Positions 12,019 to 24,712 of a stretch of 64,000 bases of DNA are shown here, one piece after another (within the stretch, counting starts at the first letter, position 1; every line of letters starts with the position of its first letter). A model generated the notes under the pieces. That model saw only the letters and a program-made list of their open reading frames with translations, did no database searches and had not been told where the DNA came from. The position numbers and the translations under genes were made by a program. Source of the stretch: Nyssa sinensis (taxonomy: Eukaryota > Streptophyta > Magnoliopsida > Cornales > Nyssaceae). The stretch lies in contig CM018046.1 of NCBI GenBank assembly GCA_008638375.1, forward strand, positions 47,351,626 through 47,415,625, read 5' to 3'.

Positions 12019-13450
12019 AAATATGTAATTTTAGGCAATTTTAGCCTCTTGTTTTGATAACAGTAATGATTCCATGGTGAAACAAGAAAAATTTTCTTCT
12101 TTGTTTCACTACAATTTCAATATCCTTGGAAGCTTTATAATCATCTTTCACAAGTTCAAGTTCATCTTCATCTTTAGCATTGACGACTTACATAGGAATT
12201 TCTTCATTCTCTACCAATAAAAAATTTGTAGAATCTATTTGTTCTACTAGATTTATATTTTGATCAATTGATTATGAACTGTTTCCTCCTTTATTTTTTT
12301 CATCTCCTTGTAATGGTCTTTAAGACATGGAATAATTGGATCTTTATTTTTTATGAAAAGAGAGTCTTCTGTAAGGATGAACACATCTTTTAATGGTGTA
12401 ATATTTATAACATTATCACTCAAAGTAGGCTCAACAATTTGAGATTTTATTTGTACTTCTTTTTTGGTACTTTTCCAAGTTGGCTTATATTTATCTTCTA
12501 AGATTTGTAAATAATTTATTGGCAAAAATCTATTCATAAGTATTTTCATCACTCTTGGTCATGAACAAATGCATATTTTTCTTTGCAACTATTTATAACT
12601 TTGTAAATCAAGCTACCATCTTTCCGCGAATCTAATGAATTTATTTTCTACTAAAAAATATTTGTTTTATTCTGAAAGTCTCAATCATTAAGACAATCAT
12701 CCAAATTATAAACTCAATCATAAAAGTTTTCAAAATAAAAATCACCATAAAAATCTAGAAGTCTTTCGTAATTGCGAATAGCTTTGTTTTCAAGCTGACA
12801 TCGGACAAATCTACCGGCACGATTCCTGTTAACTAGAAGATCTCTAGGAGCATTGAGATTGAGTCATATGAGCGTCTGTTGCATATTATCGAGCTGATCA
12901 TTGTTGTCCATGGTCGCCAACTGTAGCCCATACAACCTCCATTCTACGATGAACGTCAATGGAATTTTTAATTCCGTCTACATGATTTGCCATTGAGCCA
13001 GGCAAATCTTCACTTTGATATTAAATGATGTGAAACAAAAACGTGGAAGGAGAAGAGAATCGAATATGAACACATCGAATTCCTTATAGAACAAGTTACA
13101 AAGTAACATGAGGACTCCTTAGCCAAACAAGAGAAATAATTCTCCAAAATTCGTAATTGAATTAATGTTGATAAAAAGCTTCATAATAATGACATATTAT
13201 ATCATATTTATAGTGTTAAAATACAACTACTTTGACTAAAAGCTAAAACTTCTATTTTTATACTAATCTACTACAATAAAGACTAGAAATTCGAACAAAA
13301 AATTACTAATTCCTATATTTTATATACTAATCTTAATAAAATTAGGAAACTAGAAAACTATGAATAAATTAAAACAAAAAACTAAATAATTCTAATACAA
13401 TTCTAAAATAAATTTACTTATTTTTAGGATACCTAATCTGTCCTACATCA
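12019..13450 (-). mobile_element. Short-LTR non-autonomous retroelement, copy 1 (one LTR and internal region)
   Basis: Directly repeated with 41274-42727. The single LTR is 13029-13450 (about 420 bp, TG...CA on the minus strand). Next to it on the minus strand is a degenerate initiator-Met primer site (revcomp of 13009-13025, 'TTTAATATCAAAG' against the canonical TGGTATCAGAGC). The internal 1 kb encodes no recognised enzyme; a 99-codon open frame (12552-12253, minus) is shared with the second copy but matches nothing I know. The other LTR is missing, replaced by the CACTA fragment. It is probably a TRIM/LARD derivative of a larger element. Confidence 0.6.
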
Positions 13451-14400
13451 GATTCAAATCTTTTATAATCATAGAAAACATTATATATATGAATTGATAA
13501 ATCATTTTATTTTAAACAAGGGATAATATATAATTTTTACATGAGAATGATTTAAAACCATTTGTTTTGAAGTTAAAAGTGACTGTTTTTGACTAATTGA
13601 GAAAATTATTAGTAAAATTGTTTAGATAACAATTAATTATTTGTTTAACATCAAGCATTAATAATCTCATCTTAATAATTAAGATCACGAATTAGTGAGA
13701 AAGTGGGGAATATTAAAATAGTTGTCATCAATTCTATCATGAACGAAACAAACATTATTATGGAGATTGGGCCCTCCAAGGAATTAATCTAAAGATCAAG
13801 AATGACTTAGGGTCATTCTTTTTTCATTTTCTGTTTTCTCTCTCGTCTTCTTCAAAGTCGTTTTGCAAATGTTTGCTTTAGTATACAAGTACATTGCATT
13901 AAATTATTCTGACTTTAAAATAATTTATTAGTATAAGAAGACTTGAAAGATTCAATGATTTAATGGTGCTCGAATATAATTTGATTATGAAATCACATGT
14001 AATGAATTAGTAAAAGTACTATAAAATTTGCGATTAATTAGTATTAAAAAAGTGGGTTCAGTATAAAGTGAAAGACTTTGTTAACCAGGTTAATAGTTTT
14101 ACCAGTGATGGGAATGAAATTATTCTGCCCTTAAATTCCTGAAATTTATATAGAATTTCAAAAGAACAAATATACCAGATTTTTAGATTTTTCCAAAAAG
14201 AACAAAGAGCAACAATTTTCACAGGAACAATGATTTAGAACCATTTGTAGGGAAGCTATAATGTTATGATTTGACTAATTGATAAAACTATTTTTAAAAT
14301 TGTTTAGAACATAACTAATAATTTGTATAAATCTAGCAGAAATCATTGCATCATAACAATTAACATATTCTACCCTGTGTAGCTTTTTAAAGAGACGTAG
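13451..14400. repeat. Block shared with 42728-43360 and 47707-48000
   Basis: This flank is nearly collinear with the sequence either side of the stacked LINE insertion at 43361-47706. Shared phrases include 'gagattgggccctccaag', 'gtgggttcagta', 'gaaagactttg' and 'atcattgcatcataac'. It therefore gives the uninterrupted form of that target site. At 14360-14398 it ends in a scrap of copia-type gag sequence that is longer at 48380. Confidence 0.75.
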
Positions 14401-15299
14401 GTTGCGTTTGGATAGTGATTCAGATATGATTTTTTGAAAAATATTTCTAAAATGTGTTTTAGAATTTTATAATTGATTTTTAAAAAACTGCAAAAATGCG
14501 TTTAGTTATGCTAATCAAAATTTAGTTTCTGAGTTAAAAACTGTGAAAATGCGTTTGGATGTAGTAATCTTAAAACAAATTTAGAGTTGAAAAATATAAA
14601 AACGCAATTGGATATGATTAAATTTTTTTTTTATAATTTTTATCAAGAGTTTTGTCTTTCTATAAGCAAATTTTAGGTTTATATAAACAAATTTTAGGTA
14701 GAAGAATAAGATAAAACAGTATATATTGTAACAATATATATTAGGCCAACCCCACACACTACAGAATGGTTTGTTTTTTGAATTGAATGTTTGATTATGT
14801 ATGATTTGAAGGTGGCTCACCGAGTCAGAAAAGGTAGAACGACACTTATGTGTGTTTTTGGCCACTATTTTTCTGACACTTCTTGTGTGGCAGTATATTT
14901 TTTATTTTTTCTCTGGACATCTTTTTTGAAGTTTGGGTTAGAGCCCTCTTTTTGGCCAATTTTCCTTGGCTTTTGCCAATGATAGTGTGGGCAGTTCTTT
15001 GTGTTAGCAATTATACTCTTTACACCTAATTTTCATTGATATTTGTTGAGTTGTATATCTTATATTTTATTTTTATTAATAATATTTATATTTTTTTTAC
15101 TGATAAAAAAAAGTAATTTAAAAATCTTTTTGTAGTGCCAATAATAAACTAACCTGATAAACTTTTTTCTAATGCCAATGAACTTTTTTTCTGGATGGAC
15201 TCTTTGAAAGGACAAATGGGACCACACTTTGGCGAGAAGGAGCAGTGAAAACTTATATGATTAGACTATTAAATCATCAGAAAAGTTAGTGGCATTCAA
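14400..15299. repeat. MITE-like piece followed by a repeat shared with 56810-57300
   Basis: 14400-14600 has the 'gcgtttggat' wording common to plant MITEs. 14760-15299 is closely similar to 55840-57290, sharing 'gatttgaaggtggctc', 'tttttggccactatttttc' and 'gagccctctttttggcca'. The open frames in this shared stretch (14791-14982 and 56859-57056) overlap T-rich repeat DNA and look non-coding. Confidence 0.65.
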
Positions 15300-16130
15300 A
15301 CGTCTCTTTCTAAAATCTGAAAGTAGGGGGCTCCTGCAGGCTTAATTTGTAAAGTCTTATTCATATTTTCTACTTTTATATTTGATCTAATTTTGTTTAA
15401 TTTATCTCATTCATTTTTTTTTTTTTTTTATGTAAAACAAGTGGCGGAAGTTAAAGGTCTCTTTTTAAAATCTGAAAGTAGCTAGGGGTCTCTTGTGGAA
15501 GTTAAAGGTCTCTTTCTAAAGTCTGCAAGTAGGGGTCTCTTGTAGGCTTAAAGATAGAGAGTCGTAAAGTCTTATTCATATTTTCTACTTTTATATTTGA
15601 TCTAATTTTTTTTAATTTACCTCATTTATTTTTTTATGTAAAACAAGTGACGGAAGTTAAAGGTCTCTTTCTAAAATCTGAAGGTAGGGGTCTTTTGTAG
15701 GCTTAAAGATAGAGAGAGTTGTAAAGTGTTATTCATATTTTCTACTTTTATATTTGATCTATTTTTTTTTAATTTATCTCATTTATTTTTTCTGATGTAA
15801 AGCAAGTGACAGAAGTAAAAGGTCTCTTTCTAAAATCTGAAAGTAGGGGTCTCTTGTAGGCTTAAAGATAAAGAGTCGTAAAGTCTTATTCATATTTTCT
15901 ACTTTTATATTTGATCTAATTTTTTTTAATTTATCTCATTTATTTTTTTTATGTAAAACAAGTGACGGAAGTTAAAGGTCTCTTTCTAAAATTTGAAAGT
16001 AGGGGTCTCTTGTAGGCTTAAAGATAGAGAGTTGTAAAGTCTTATTCATATTTTCTACTTTTATATTTGATCTAATTTTGTTTAATTTATCTCATTTTTT
16101 TTTTTTTTTATGTAAAACAAGTTGCAGAAG
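15300..16130 (+). repeat. Tandem array, about five units of 155-205 bp
   Basis: Units begin near 15439, 15643, 15803, 15959 and 16118 with 'caagtgacggaagtt' or a variant, and carry 'ggtctctttctaaaatctga', 'ggggtctcttgtaggctt' and a T-run. The first interval contains an extra partial unit. One diverged unit exists at 57320-57740, and the inverted-repeat arms carry a related sequence near 17570-17640. Confidence 0.85.
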
Positions 16131-17187
16131 TTTTTGAAGTACAATGGGAGCATTCTAAGTCTCATTCTAAGAAAAAGTACTAGAAGATGCAGGCACTTAC
16201 GTTTTTAGGAACGAAGATCCCATCTTGATCTAAAACGGCGAGACGGATAATACTCGTGTCTTTACCATGACCGAAGCTGTCACGGGACTAAACGACTTCG
16301 TTTAGTCCTTCAATTTTACTTTTTTGTCATTTATAGTAATTTTATTTTCTCAATTACTTTGTTTAGGAAAGTTCGAATTAACTTCTGTTTGCGGCTATAA
16401 TTTCCTACAATGATAAGGTTTTTATTTTTCTAAAAGGTCCCAATTTTTATTAATTTTTAATTTTTCCTCATTTTTGCAATTATTATAATTTCTTAATTAT
16501 AATAGGATTAGTATAAAGAATTAGTAGATTCTTATTCATATTAGTAATAGTCTTAGCCTATATATATATGATGTAATTCAGTCTTTATTATTTAGATTAT
16601 TAATAATATATTTCTGTTTAGAAATTTTAGATTTATTCTCTTTGGATGAGGAGTTTCCTATGTTTCTTGTTTTATAAAGAATTCAACGTGTTTAATTCTC
16701 TTTCACATTCCACACTGCATTAATTTTGATGAGTCTTTTTATTTTGATAACTATTTTAATTCAGTGAAATATGTTTTTGTTAATTTATATGTTATAAAAT
16801 ATTTTTATACGAAAGCAAATGAAAATTCCCCAATGGGGCCACGGTTTCTCTTTTAAGGTTAGATCTAAATTCTTTTGCATGACCGGTTGGGTTTGTAATT
16901 GTTTTTCATTTTTGAATAAAATCTTCTCCTTTTTCCTTTTGAAAAAAGAAAAAATAATCTAAAAAAAAAAACTATATCTAATTCAGAAAAAATTCCAAAC
17001 TTTGTACTCTGACCCTTTTAATTGTTTTCCAGCAGCTAGGCTTGAACCAACTTCATGCATTTCTGTAGCTTTACTCCACAATTGATGGAATTTGAATTTT
17101 ACTATAATCTATGTCGATGACAAAATTGAGACTTGAAACCGCGTCATGTTATAAAATAATTCATGTTACGATTTTAATAAAAATAAA
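16131..17187 (+). repeat. Repeat tail related to 57770-58030, then a partial copy of the right arm
   Basis: 16180-16410 matches 57780-58025 ('cgtttttaggaacgaagat', 'caatactcgtgtcttta'-type words). 16750-17170 is a direct, diverged copy of 18370-18760 ('ggttagatcta', 'gcatgaccggtt', 'ttgatggaatttgaat'). The interval therefore appears to be built from several members of one repeat family. No gene is seen. Confidence 0.6.
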
Positions 17188-18930
17188 ATAAATAAATAAA
17201 ATTTATTAGAATTATTGGAATGTTAATGACTCGTGTTATGATAATTTATAAAGTTCATGAGTTGAGGAGTTATATTATACAAATAACTAGACTATTCAAT
17301 AATATAAGGATCTATTTGGAAAATGTTAAAACCAGTTTTATAAAATATAGATAAACTAGTTTTAAATTTTTTATTTTTGGTAAATACCTTTTAATAATAT
17401 ATTGGTTTATATTTGGTCTTAAAAAAAACTTAAAACTTGAATAAATTCATACCAAAGAATAGTTAGTTTTCTTAAAAATCGAATAACTTAATAAAAATGA
17501 TTCTAACATGATCTAATTTGAAGAATTTTAAACAACGCCTAGGTTACGTATAGCCTGTGGCACTACTCGAAGGGTCTCTTTCAAAATTCTAAAAATAGAG
17601 ACCTCTTGTAGCCCAAGCAAAGAGTTGTGAAGCCTTATTTTATTTTTGAGAGAAAGTACAATAATCCATGTTCACATGTGATGTTTTATAGAAACACAAA
17701 GAAGTCATATGTTGAGAGTGTGCTCTGCGGAAGGCACTTACTTTGAGTTTATTGGGTTATATTTTTTAGAGAAAGTTCAGTAATCCAAACAAAGTTAGAG
17801 AGTTGCCGAGTCTTGTTCACATGGGATGTTTTCTAAAAATGCAAGAAGCCAAATGTTGAGAGCATGCCCTGCAGAAGGCACTTCTTATGAGCTTATTGGG
17901 TTATATTTTTTTTAGAGAAAGTACAATAATCCAAACAAAGTTAGGGAGTCGCCAAGTCTTGTTCACATGTGATATTTTCTAGAAATGCAAGAAGCCAAAT
18001 GTTGAAAACGTGCCACCTATTATGAGCTTATTGGGTCATATTTTTTAAAGAAAGTACAATAATTCAAACAAAGGTAGAAAGTTCCCAAGCCTTATTCTTT
18101 TTTTTTTTTGATCAGCACACATGAGATGTTTTCTAGAAACACAAGAAGCCAAATGTTGAGAGCATGCCATACAGAAGTTAGTTACTATAAGTTTATTAGG
18201 TTATATTTTGAAGTGGTACAGACACTAAAGACAACACCAAACGTATCTCTCATCAACTCACAGATATATTTTCAACTTCTATATTTTATTTAATTTTGTT
18301 TAATTTAATTATCTCATTCATATTGAAGAATCTTGTTATTTTGTTAACTATTTGAATTCTGTGCACTATGTTATTGTTAATTTATATGTTATAAAATAAT
18401 CATATATGAAATCAAATGAAAATTCCCCAACAGGAGTTTCAACTTTTTTGGTTAGATCTAATTCTCTTTTGCATGACCGGTTCGGTTTCTAACTATTTTT
18501 CTTTTCTTTTTTGTTGAAGAAAATCTCATCCCTTTTGTTGGCAAAAAGAAAAAAAAAATTTGTGGCCATCGCAAGAAGAAATTCATGACTTTTTCCTCTT
18601 CACTCTTTTAATCATTTTCCACAGGCTTGAACATTCTTGTAGCCAATTTACTCTGCAATTGATGGAATTTGAATCTTCCTAACCCATGCCGAGAACTACA
18701 TTTAGGGCTTGAAATCGTGTCTTGAATTCTAATAACCCCTGCTCTTTATATATTCACTTGTAATAGAGTTAAAAATTAATCATGACCTCTTATAAGAAGA
18801 TTGCGAAGCCACTCACTCGGTCACAAAGCTTTGGTTGCATTCCACAACTTCTTAATAGCCCTTTTGATTAAACAAAAGGTTCGCTTTGGCTGCACTCCAC
18901 AAATTCAAAGGATTTATTTTTTTATACAAA
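17188..18930. repeat. Right arm of the large inverted repeat
   Basis: Reverse complement partner of 10082-11676. It carries the same tandem array in the opposite orientation, about four units between 17650 and 18215, each with 'gttgccgagtcttgttcaca' or a variant and 'gcttattgggttatat'. It is slightly longer than the left arm because of an extra unit and a T-run near 18098-18110. The arms are separated by about 5.5 kb. Confidence 0.75.
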
Positions 18931-18944
18931 ACATATATATATAT

Positions 18945-19483
18945 AATATACTACAAAGTGACAGATTAGTCTTCATGTGACATGTGTGACTACAGATCAG
19001 TTAAAGTTCAGCTATCTAGAACAAACTCAAGCACTTAGCCTTCAGAACTCACAGGCCTGAGCACAAGGTCTTCAGAGCATCCCTCAGGGTTCAGAGCTCA
19101 TCACCGCCTTAAACATCCTACCGAGCTAAAGATAAGGAAACAGTATTCAATAAGAAACTGCCACTCACGGATATCTCTCAAGCGCAGTATCTAATATGGT
19201 AACTACCATTCTCCAATGATCAAATCCCTACTTCCATGACTCCAAACCCTAATCAACTTAGGAAAGTCATAGCCTATAAATAAAACTCTAAGGTACACTA
19301 TTATTTTTATCTTTCCTAAACTCCTGCAAACTTTCCATTTTGTAAAATAAAGCAAATTTTATCCTCTTAAGTCAGTTCACCAAAGTCCCCATTCCTCATT
19401 TTATCCTCAAACAAGTTGTCGACAACCAAAACCTACCACAAGAGCATCCGTTGGTAGCATTATTTTAAGTTGTCGCTACATCA
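18945..19483 (+). mobile_element. Decayed LTR related to the Tat-type element at 58.0 kb
   Basis: Collinear with the 5' LTR at 58032-58614 and the solo LTR at 28162-28747, with shared blocks 'caaagtgacaga', 'catcaccgccttaa', 'gataaggaaac', 'atggtaactaccattctcc', 'cctaatcaacttagga', 'gcctataaat' (TATA-like) and a closing 'gctacatca'. The start is blurred by TA-rich sequence, and the last 100 bases diverge. There is no internal retroelement sequence next to it, so it is probably a solo LTR. Confidence 0.6.
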
Positions 19484-19844
19484 CCTTTTGGTTTTGCAAA
19501 GTGGTTGCCTTATGTTAGCTCTTTAGTTAATATTTCTGATGGTTGTAGTAGTGGTTAGAATTCTCCGTTGTTTTTTGTCTGGAGTTTGTGTGCTGCTTTT
19601 GCATGAGCTCTCATATACTCTGTGTGCTCGGATTGCCTCCTTTTGCTCTTTTAAGTAATTTTTATCATTTAATGGAAATGAAAAAATTATTTTAATTGGA
19701 TGGTGCCGAGCACATTTACCTCTCCTTCCTTGTCCCTCTAATTAAGTTTGTTGGACAATTTATGGCTCATATAGAGACAACTACTATTGCTTCTGTAGTG
19801 GGTCAATTTAGTTGATCAACCATATCATACTATTGACTCCTTAC
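19484..19844. other. Unassigned sequence left of the LINE insertion
   Basis: Less AT-rich than its surroundings. Across the LINE it continues at 27375. No recognisable coding frame. Confidence 0.4.
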
Positions 19845-19862
19845 CTACTTCCAGTCATTCTT
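19845..19862 (+). repeat. Target-site duplication of the full-length LINE, left copy
   Basis: The 18 bases ctacttccagtcattctt are repeated exactly at 27357-27374. This copy runs straight into the poly(T) that is the LINE's poly(A) tail on the other strand. Confidence 0.9.
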
Positions 19863-21021
19863 TTTTTTTTTTTTGATCAGCAAAGAGAATTTATTGATAT
19901 AATCAAAACATGTATGAGAAGTACAAGAAAAATTACATCAACAAAACAAAAACCAAAACAGAGCAGAGGAGGAGGAAACATATCTCCACCCAGAAGAGAA
20001 GAGCAGGCAATGATAGAATACATAACTCTTTGAACACACACACATATATGGCCATGATGAGGAGAGTAGGGCTGGAATCAACTGAAACCCCAATACCAAC
20101 AGCTCCAAACAACAACACATCAGAAGAAGCAGGCCAATCCAATGAGGCCCACTGAAAGACGGCATCAACCTTGGAGGTGAATAAAAAGCAAAATTGAATG
20201 AATCAACAACACCCACCTCCTCTCACTACAAAAGAACAACTTCAAGCTTCCCTTCTGCGCCAAGATAATCTTCAACAAGACGCAGCTATTTTCTTCAACT
20301 TCTACTCAAGCCAAACAACGCCCAATTTCCACAGCAATCAATGACAAATGCAGCAACAGCCAAGGCAATAACCACTAACCCAAATTTTCAAATCAGCATT
20401 AGCAGAATTCCAAATTTAACAGAAAAAACTCTCCCCTTCAAATGCAGCCAGAACACACCTAACCTTCATATATCACCAAATATCATGCAGTAGTAAAATC
20501 CAAAAGCAGAGAAGACAAAAACTCAAACCAATGAAGGCCCACTGAAAGATGGCAACATCCTTAGAGAAGAAAAAATGGCAATTTGAATGAAGCAACAATA
20601 ATACATCAATGAGCCCCTCAGGCACCATGTCAAGCAGTGGTCTTGTAAACAAAACCCAGAGGAAGCAACAAGAGGGCAGAGAGCAGGACATGACAGCAGA
20701 AGGCCCCCTTAAAGATTACTGAGGCATCTTCAATAACAAGGAAACACCACCCTAACAACCAAAAAGATCTCCCACCAACACAAGGCATACTCAACAAGGG
20801 GCTGAAAAACAGCTGCTTCAGAATTGAAACTAGAAAGAATGGCTTCAGAATTGAAATAATCACTGCCAAATATTTAAAGGTGTAGATGCAATTAGGGAGA
20901 TCCATTCAAATTGGACTACTGGATGAAAAAATGATCAGGGCTTTGGATCTACTCTGCTCTAAGCTGGACATCATTTGAAGAATGGATCAGCGGCAGCTAA
21001 TAATGTTATGAAGGTTAAAGA

Positions 21022-24000
21022 TCAGGTCGTTAATGGAGTATGGACAGCCCCCTTTTTTTGATTTTATCCAAAAGGCAAGTCTGGATTTGATCAGATCTCT
21101 AATATGAGACCAGCTAGGCTTAACCTTGTTGAAAATACAATCGTTTCCTAACTTCCAGATAGACTACATGATGGTGAAGGGGATTGTTTCCCAGATCAGC
21201 TTGTGATCCTTCTTGAAGTTGAAGCTTTGCCACCAATCAAGTGTTGCTTTGATGGAGTTAGGCAATGCCCATTGAATATTCCACCAACTGATACAATTTG
21301 ACCAGATTTGCCAAACTTCGAGACAAGATAAGAGGAGATGATCTGTGGTTTCAACTTCCAACCCGCAGAAGGGGCACAAGCAATCATCGACAGATTTGAG
21401 AATTCCCAGCTTGAGAAGAAATTTAGCGGTTTTGGAGCGATTATTCCAGGCCAACCAGCCGAAGAACTAGACTTTTGGAGGAGCTGCATTATACCAAATA
21501 AGGTTTGCAATCCGCACATTTGGGGCGAGAGAGCACTCGAAGCAAGAGTATATGGATTTAACTGAGAAGAGCCCGGAGGAGTTAATCTTCCAGACCAAAG
21601 TATCTGGTTTAGCGCTCAACATCAGAGGTACACCACGCAGGGTGGATTGGAATTTTGACAACTCTTCTTCCTCCCAGGCCATTAGGCTACGACGAAGCAG
21701 GAGATTCCAATCTCCATTTTCCCCTTTTGGAGCTGCGAAGCTAGCGAGATTACCCTCCTTGGATCTTGATAAATTGAAGAGCCTAGGAAATAAAGATTTT
21801 AGAGAAGAATTCCCAGCCCATAAATCGTGCCAGAAGGATGTATTATGCCCGTTACCCACCACAGTGCTCACATTGGATACAAAGTATTCAAAGAGATTTG
21901 GGCATTTTTATTTTAGGAGGAGGATGTCCAGCCAAAGTCTAGATAGGCTGTGCCTGCACTCTATTTTTGGGAGCCAAGTGCCACCAAAATAATGGTATTT
22001 AGATGAAAGAATTCTTTTCCAAAGAGAGTTTTTTTCGATGCCAAATCTCCACCACCACTTGAGAAGAAGGCATTCATTCATAAGTTTCAGATTTTTTAGA
22101 CCCAAGCCGTCGGAATGCTTACTTGAGATGCATTTCTCCCACTTGATTAAATGTATTTTTATTTTTCCGTCGCTGTCACCCCACAAGAATCTTGATTGGA
22201 TCTTGTCAATCAAATTTGCAACTGATGCAGGCATTTTAAATAAAGAGAGGAAGTACAGGGGGAGACTCTAGAGAACCGATTTGATTAGAGTTATTCTACC
22301 ACCAAAAGAGAGGTACCTTCTTTTCCAAGAGGCTAGCTTCACTTTGAATTTATCAATAACAGGGGCCCAGGTCTTCTTTAATCTGGGGCTAGCACCTAGA
22401 GGAAGCCCGAGATACTTCAAAGGCAAGGATTTGACATTGCATTTGAGTATCTCAGCTATATCCATGATAAGAGCAGCAGAGACACCCACACCACAAGCAT
22501 AACTCTTATGCAAGTTGATTTTTAGGCCGGAGAGAACTTCAAAGCACCTCAAAATTCTTTTGATGATCACAATTTCAGCCTTCTTAGCATTACAAAAGAC
22601 TATCGTGTCATCTGCGAATTGGAGATGGCTGACGGTTGCCCCATTTACCCCAAGAGAAACTCCTGAAATAAAGCCTAGAGCTCTAGCTCATTTGAATAGG
22701 ATGTTTAGCCCTTCAACGACAATGTTAAAGAGAAAAGGTGATAAGGGATCGCCTTGCCTTAAGCTTTTTTCAGAGCTGAATTCGGAAGAGGGGGATCCAT
22801 TTACCAGAACGGAGATTTTCGGAGTTAGGATACATTCCTTTATCCATTTCACCCATTTTGAGCCAAAACCAAATTGCTCCATCAAGTGTAACAGGAAATT
22901 CCAATTTACACTATCAAAGGCTTTCTCGAAGTCTAGCTTGAGAAGGATCCCCTTCTTTTTATTCTTTTTCCACCAGTCCACCACTTCGTTTGCAATAAGG
23001 ACCCCGTCCAATATGAATCTACCTTCTAGAAAGGCTGATTGGCTTTCATCAATAATTGACGGGAGCCCCTTTTTTAATCTTGAGCATAAGACTTTAGCAA
23101 AAATTTTGTAGATGCAGCTGACTAGGCTAATAGGCCTATAATCCCCCAAGACTGACGCTTTGCTCTTCTTTGGGATCAGAACTATGAAAGAAGAATTAAT
23201 GCCCGAGACTAGATTAACATTTTCATGAAACTCTTTCAGGAATTGCAGCACATCTGCCTTAATCACGTGCCAGCATTTCTTGATCCAATGAAAGTTGAAG
23301 CCATCCGGGCCGGGAGCTTTATTGGAATCGCAGCTGTCAATTGCCTTGCAAATTTCGAGCTTAGAGAAATCAGCTTCAAGAGAAGAAGAAAGGTTATGGT
23401 CAAGAGTTTTGTCGAAGGGGCCAGCTAGCAGGGGTCTTACTTTCCAATTATCAGAGAAGATTGAATGAAAGTGCTTGCTTATCTCCGATTTTAACGACTA
23501 AGGTTCTGTAATGTCTATTCCGTTGACTGAGATGGAGTTGATGGTGTTTTTGCTCTGCCTGCCTTTAGCCAAGAGATGGAAGAATCTCGTGTTCTTGTCG
23601 CCATTAGCAAGCCAGTTTGCTCTAGATTTTTGGAGCCATAGGGATTCAAGCATCCTTCCGAGCTTCCAAACATCACATTTGAGAGCCTTGTATTGGAGAG
23701 ATTCATCATGATCCAGTGTTCTGGATTCTGCAATGACGTCCAAAGAGTGGAGATCCTCTTCGGCTTTTTTAAGGTTTGAGGAGATATTTCCAAACTCGTT
23801 TGAGTTCCAAGACTTTAGGGTAGCTCTAAGACTTTGCATCTTTTTCAAGAGTTTGAAACCAGCCCATCCATTGAATTGGCACTCATTCCAGAGTTTTTCA
23901 ACCATCGGGAGAAAATGGGGATGAGCTGTCCATGCATTGATAAATTTGAATGGCCGAGGGCCCCAATCCCTTAGATCCTCCATCAGAAGAATAGGGCTGT

Positions 24001-24675
24001 GATCTGATAGTGATCTTGGGAGGCCCCAGACTTTGAAATTGAACTTTTCAATCCATTCTGGGTGCAATAGAAAGCGGTCTAGCCTACTCCATTTGTCTTT
24101 TTCATGAGATTTGCACCATGTGAATTGCCTACCTAGTAGTGGCAGATCTAATAATTCCATTTGGTCTATGAAATTGTTAAAATCCTTTATTCCTTTATCT
24201 CTCCTCGAGCACCCTTTTCTTTTAGTAATGAGTCTAATTTCATTGAAATCGCTGCCCGCACACCATGGAGAGGCGAATTACTGCTTCAGGTTAGACAAAA
24301 CATCCCAGAATTACTTTCGAGTCCTTGCCTCATTTGAAGCATGGATATTAATAATGCAGCATGGAAAGTTCGGGAGAAGAGTGCCTGATATGAGAATGAA
24401 GTGTTGGTTGCAGCAGCAGTCTGAGATGGAAAAAGCTTCTGAATTCCAGATACAAAGGAGACCTCCTGATTTACCCATCGAATTTACTTCCATGTAATCG
24501 AAGTTAGCCCAAGGCCATACTGATTGGACGAAAGGCTTATCTATGCAAGATTTTTTCGTCTTTTGAAGCAGTAGAAAGTCTACCTTCCTTTCCAAGATTA
24601 ATTTTCTTAGCTTTTTTTTTTTTTTTTTTTTGCAGGTCGACCCAACCCTTTGATATTCCAAGATAAAATAATCAT
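21022..24675 (-). pseudogene. LINE ORF2 (endonuclease - reverse transcriptase - zf-RVT), disrupted
   Basis: Starts at ATG 24675 with MIILSWNIKGLGRP, the usual opening of plant LINE endonucleases, 37 bases after the ORF1 stop. Endonuclease motifs follow: GSDFNEIR just before 24160 and LSDHSPI near 24000. The reverse transcriptase includes IPKKSKASVLGDYRPISL, LKLDFEKAFDSVNW, RQGDPLSPFLF and the catalytic FADD at 22618-22607. The C-terminal part has a CPFCGLEVETTDHLLLSC zinc-ribbon-like motif near 21370. The nominal length is about 1,217 codons. Breaks: a frameshift at an A20 tract (24611-24631), and stops near 23500, 22688, 22268, 21908 and 21164. The stop at 22688-22690 (TGA) recurs at the same codon in the LINE at 44.75-47.7 kb. 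Confidence 0.9.
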
Positions 24676-24712
24676 AAAAAAGGTGGACATTCAGGACACC
24701 CGTAGAAAAACT

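Noticed and set aside
14791..14982. 63-codon frame also seen at 56859-57056
   Set aside because: The similarity is explained by the shared non-coding repeat. The sequence is T-rich, and the flanking repeat is conserved equally outside the frame.
15126..15134. 'ttttgtagtg' as the missing right end of the CACTA element
   Set aside because: No matching 3-bp duplication with 11674-11676, and the same sequence context occurs at 57143 without any CACTA element.
22281..23111. Long plus-strand frames opposite the LINE reverse transcriptase, also at 46522-47352
   Set aside because: Antisense shadows of ORF2. The minus-strand frame carries all motifs.
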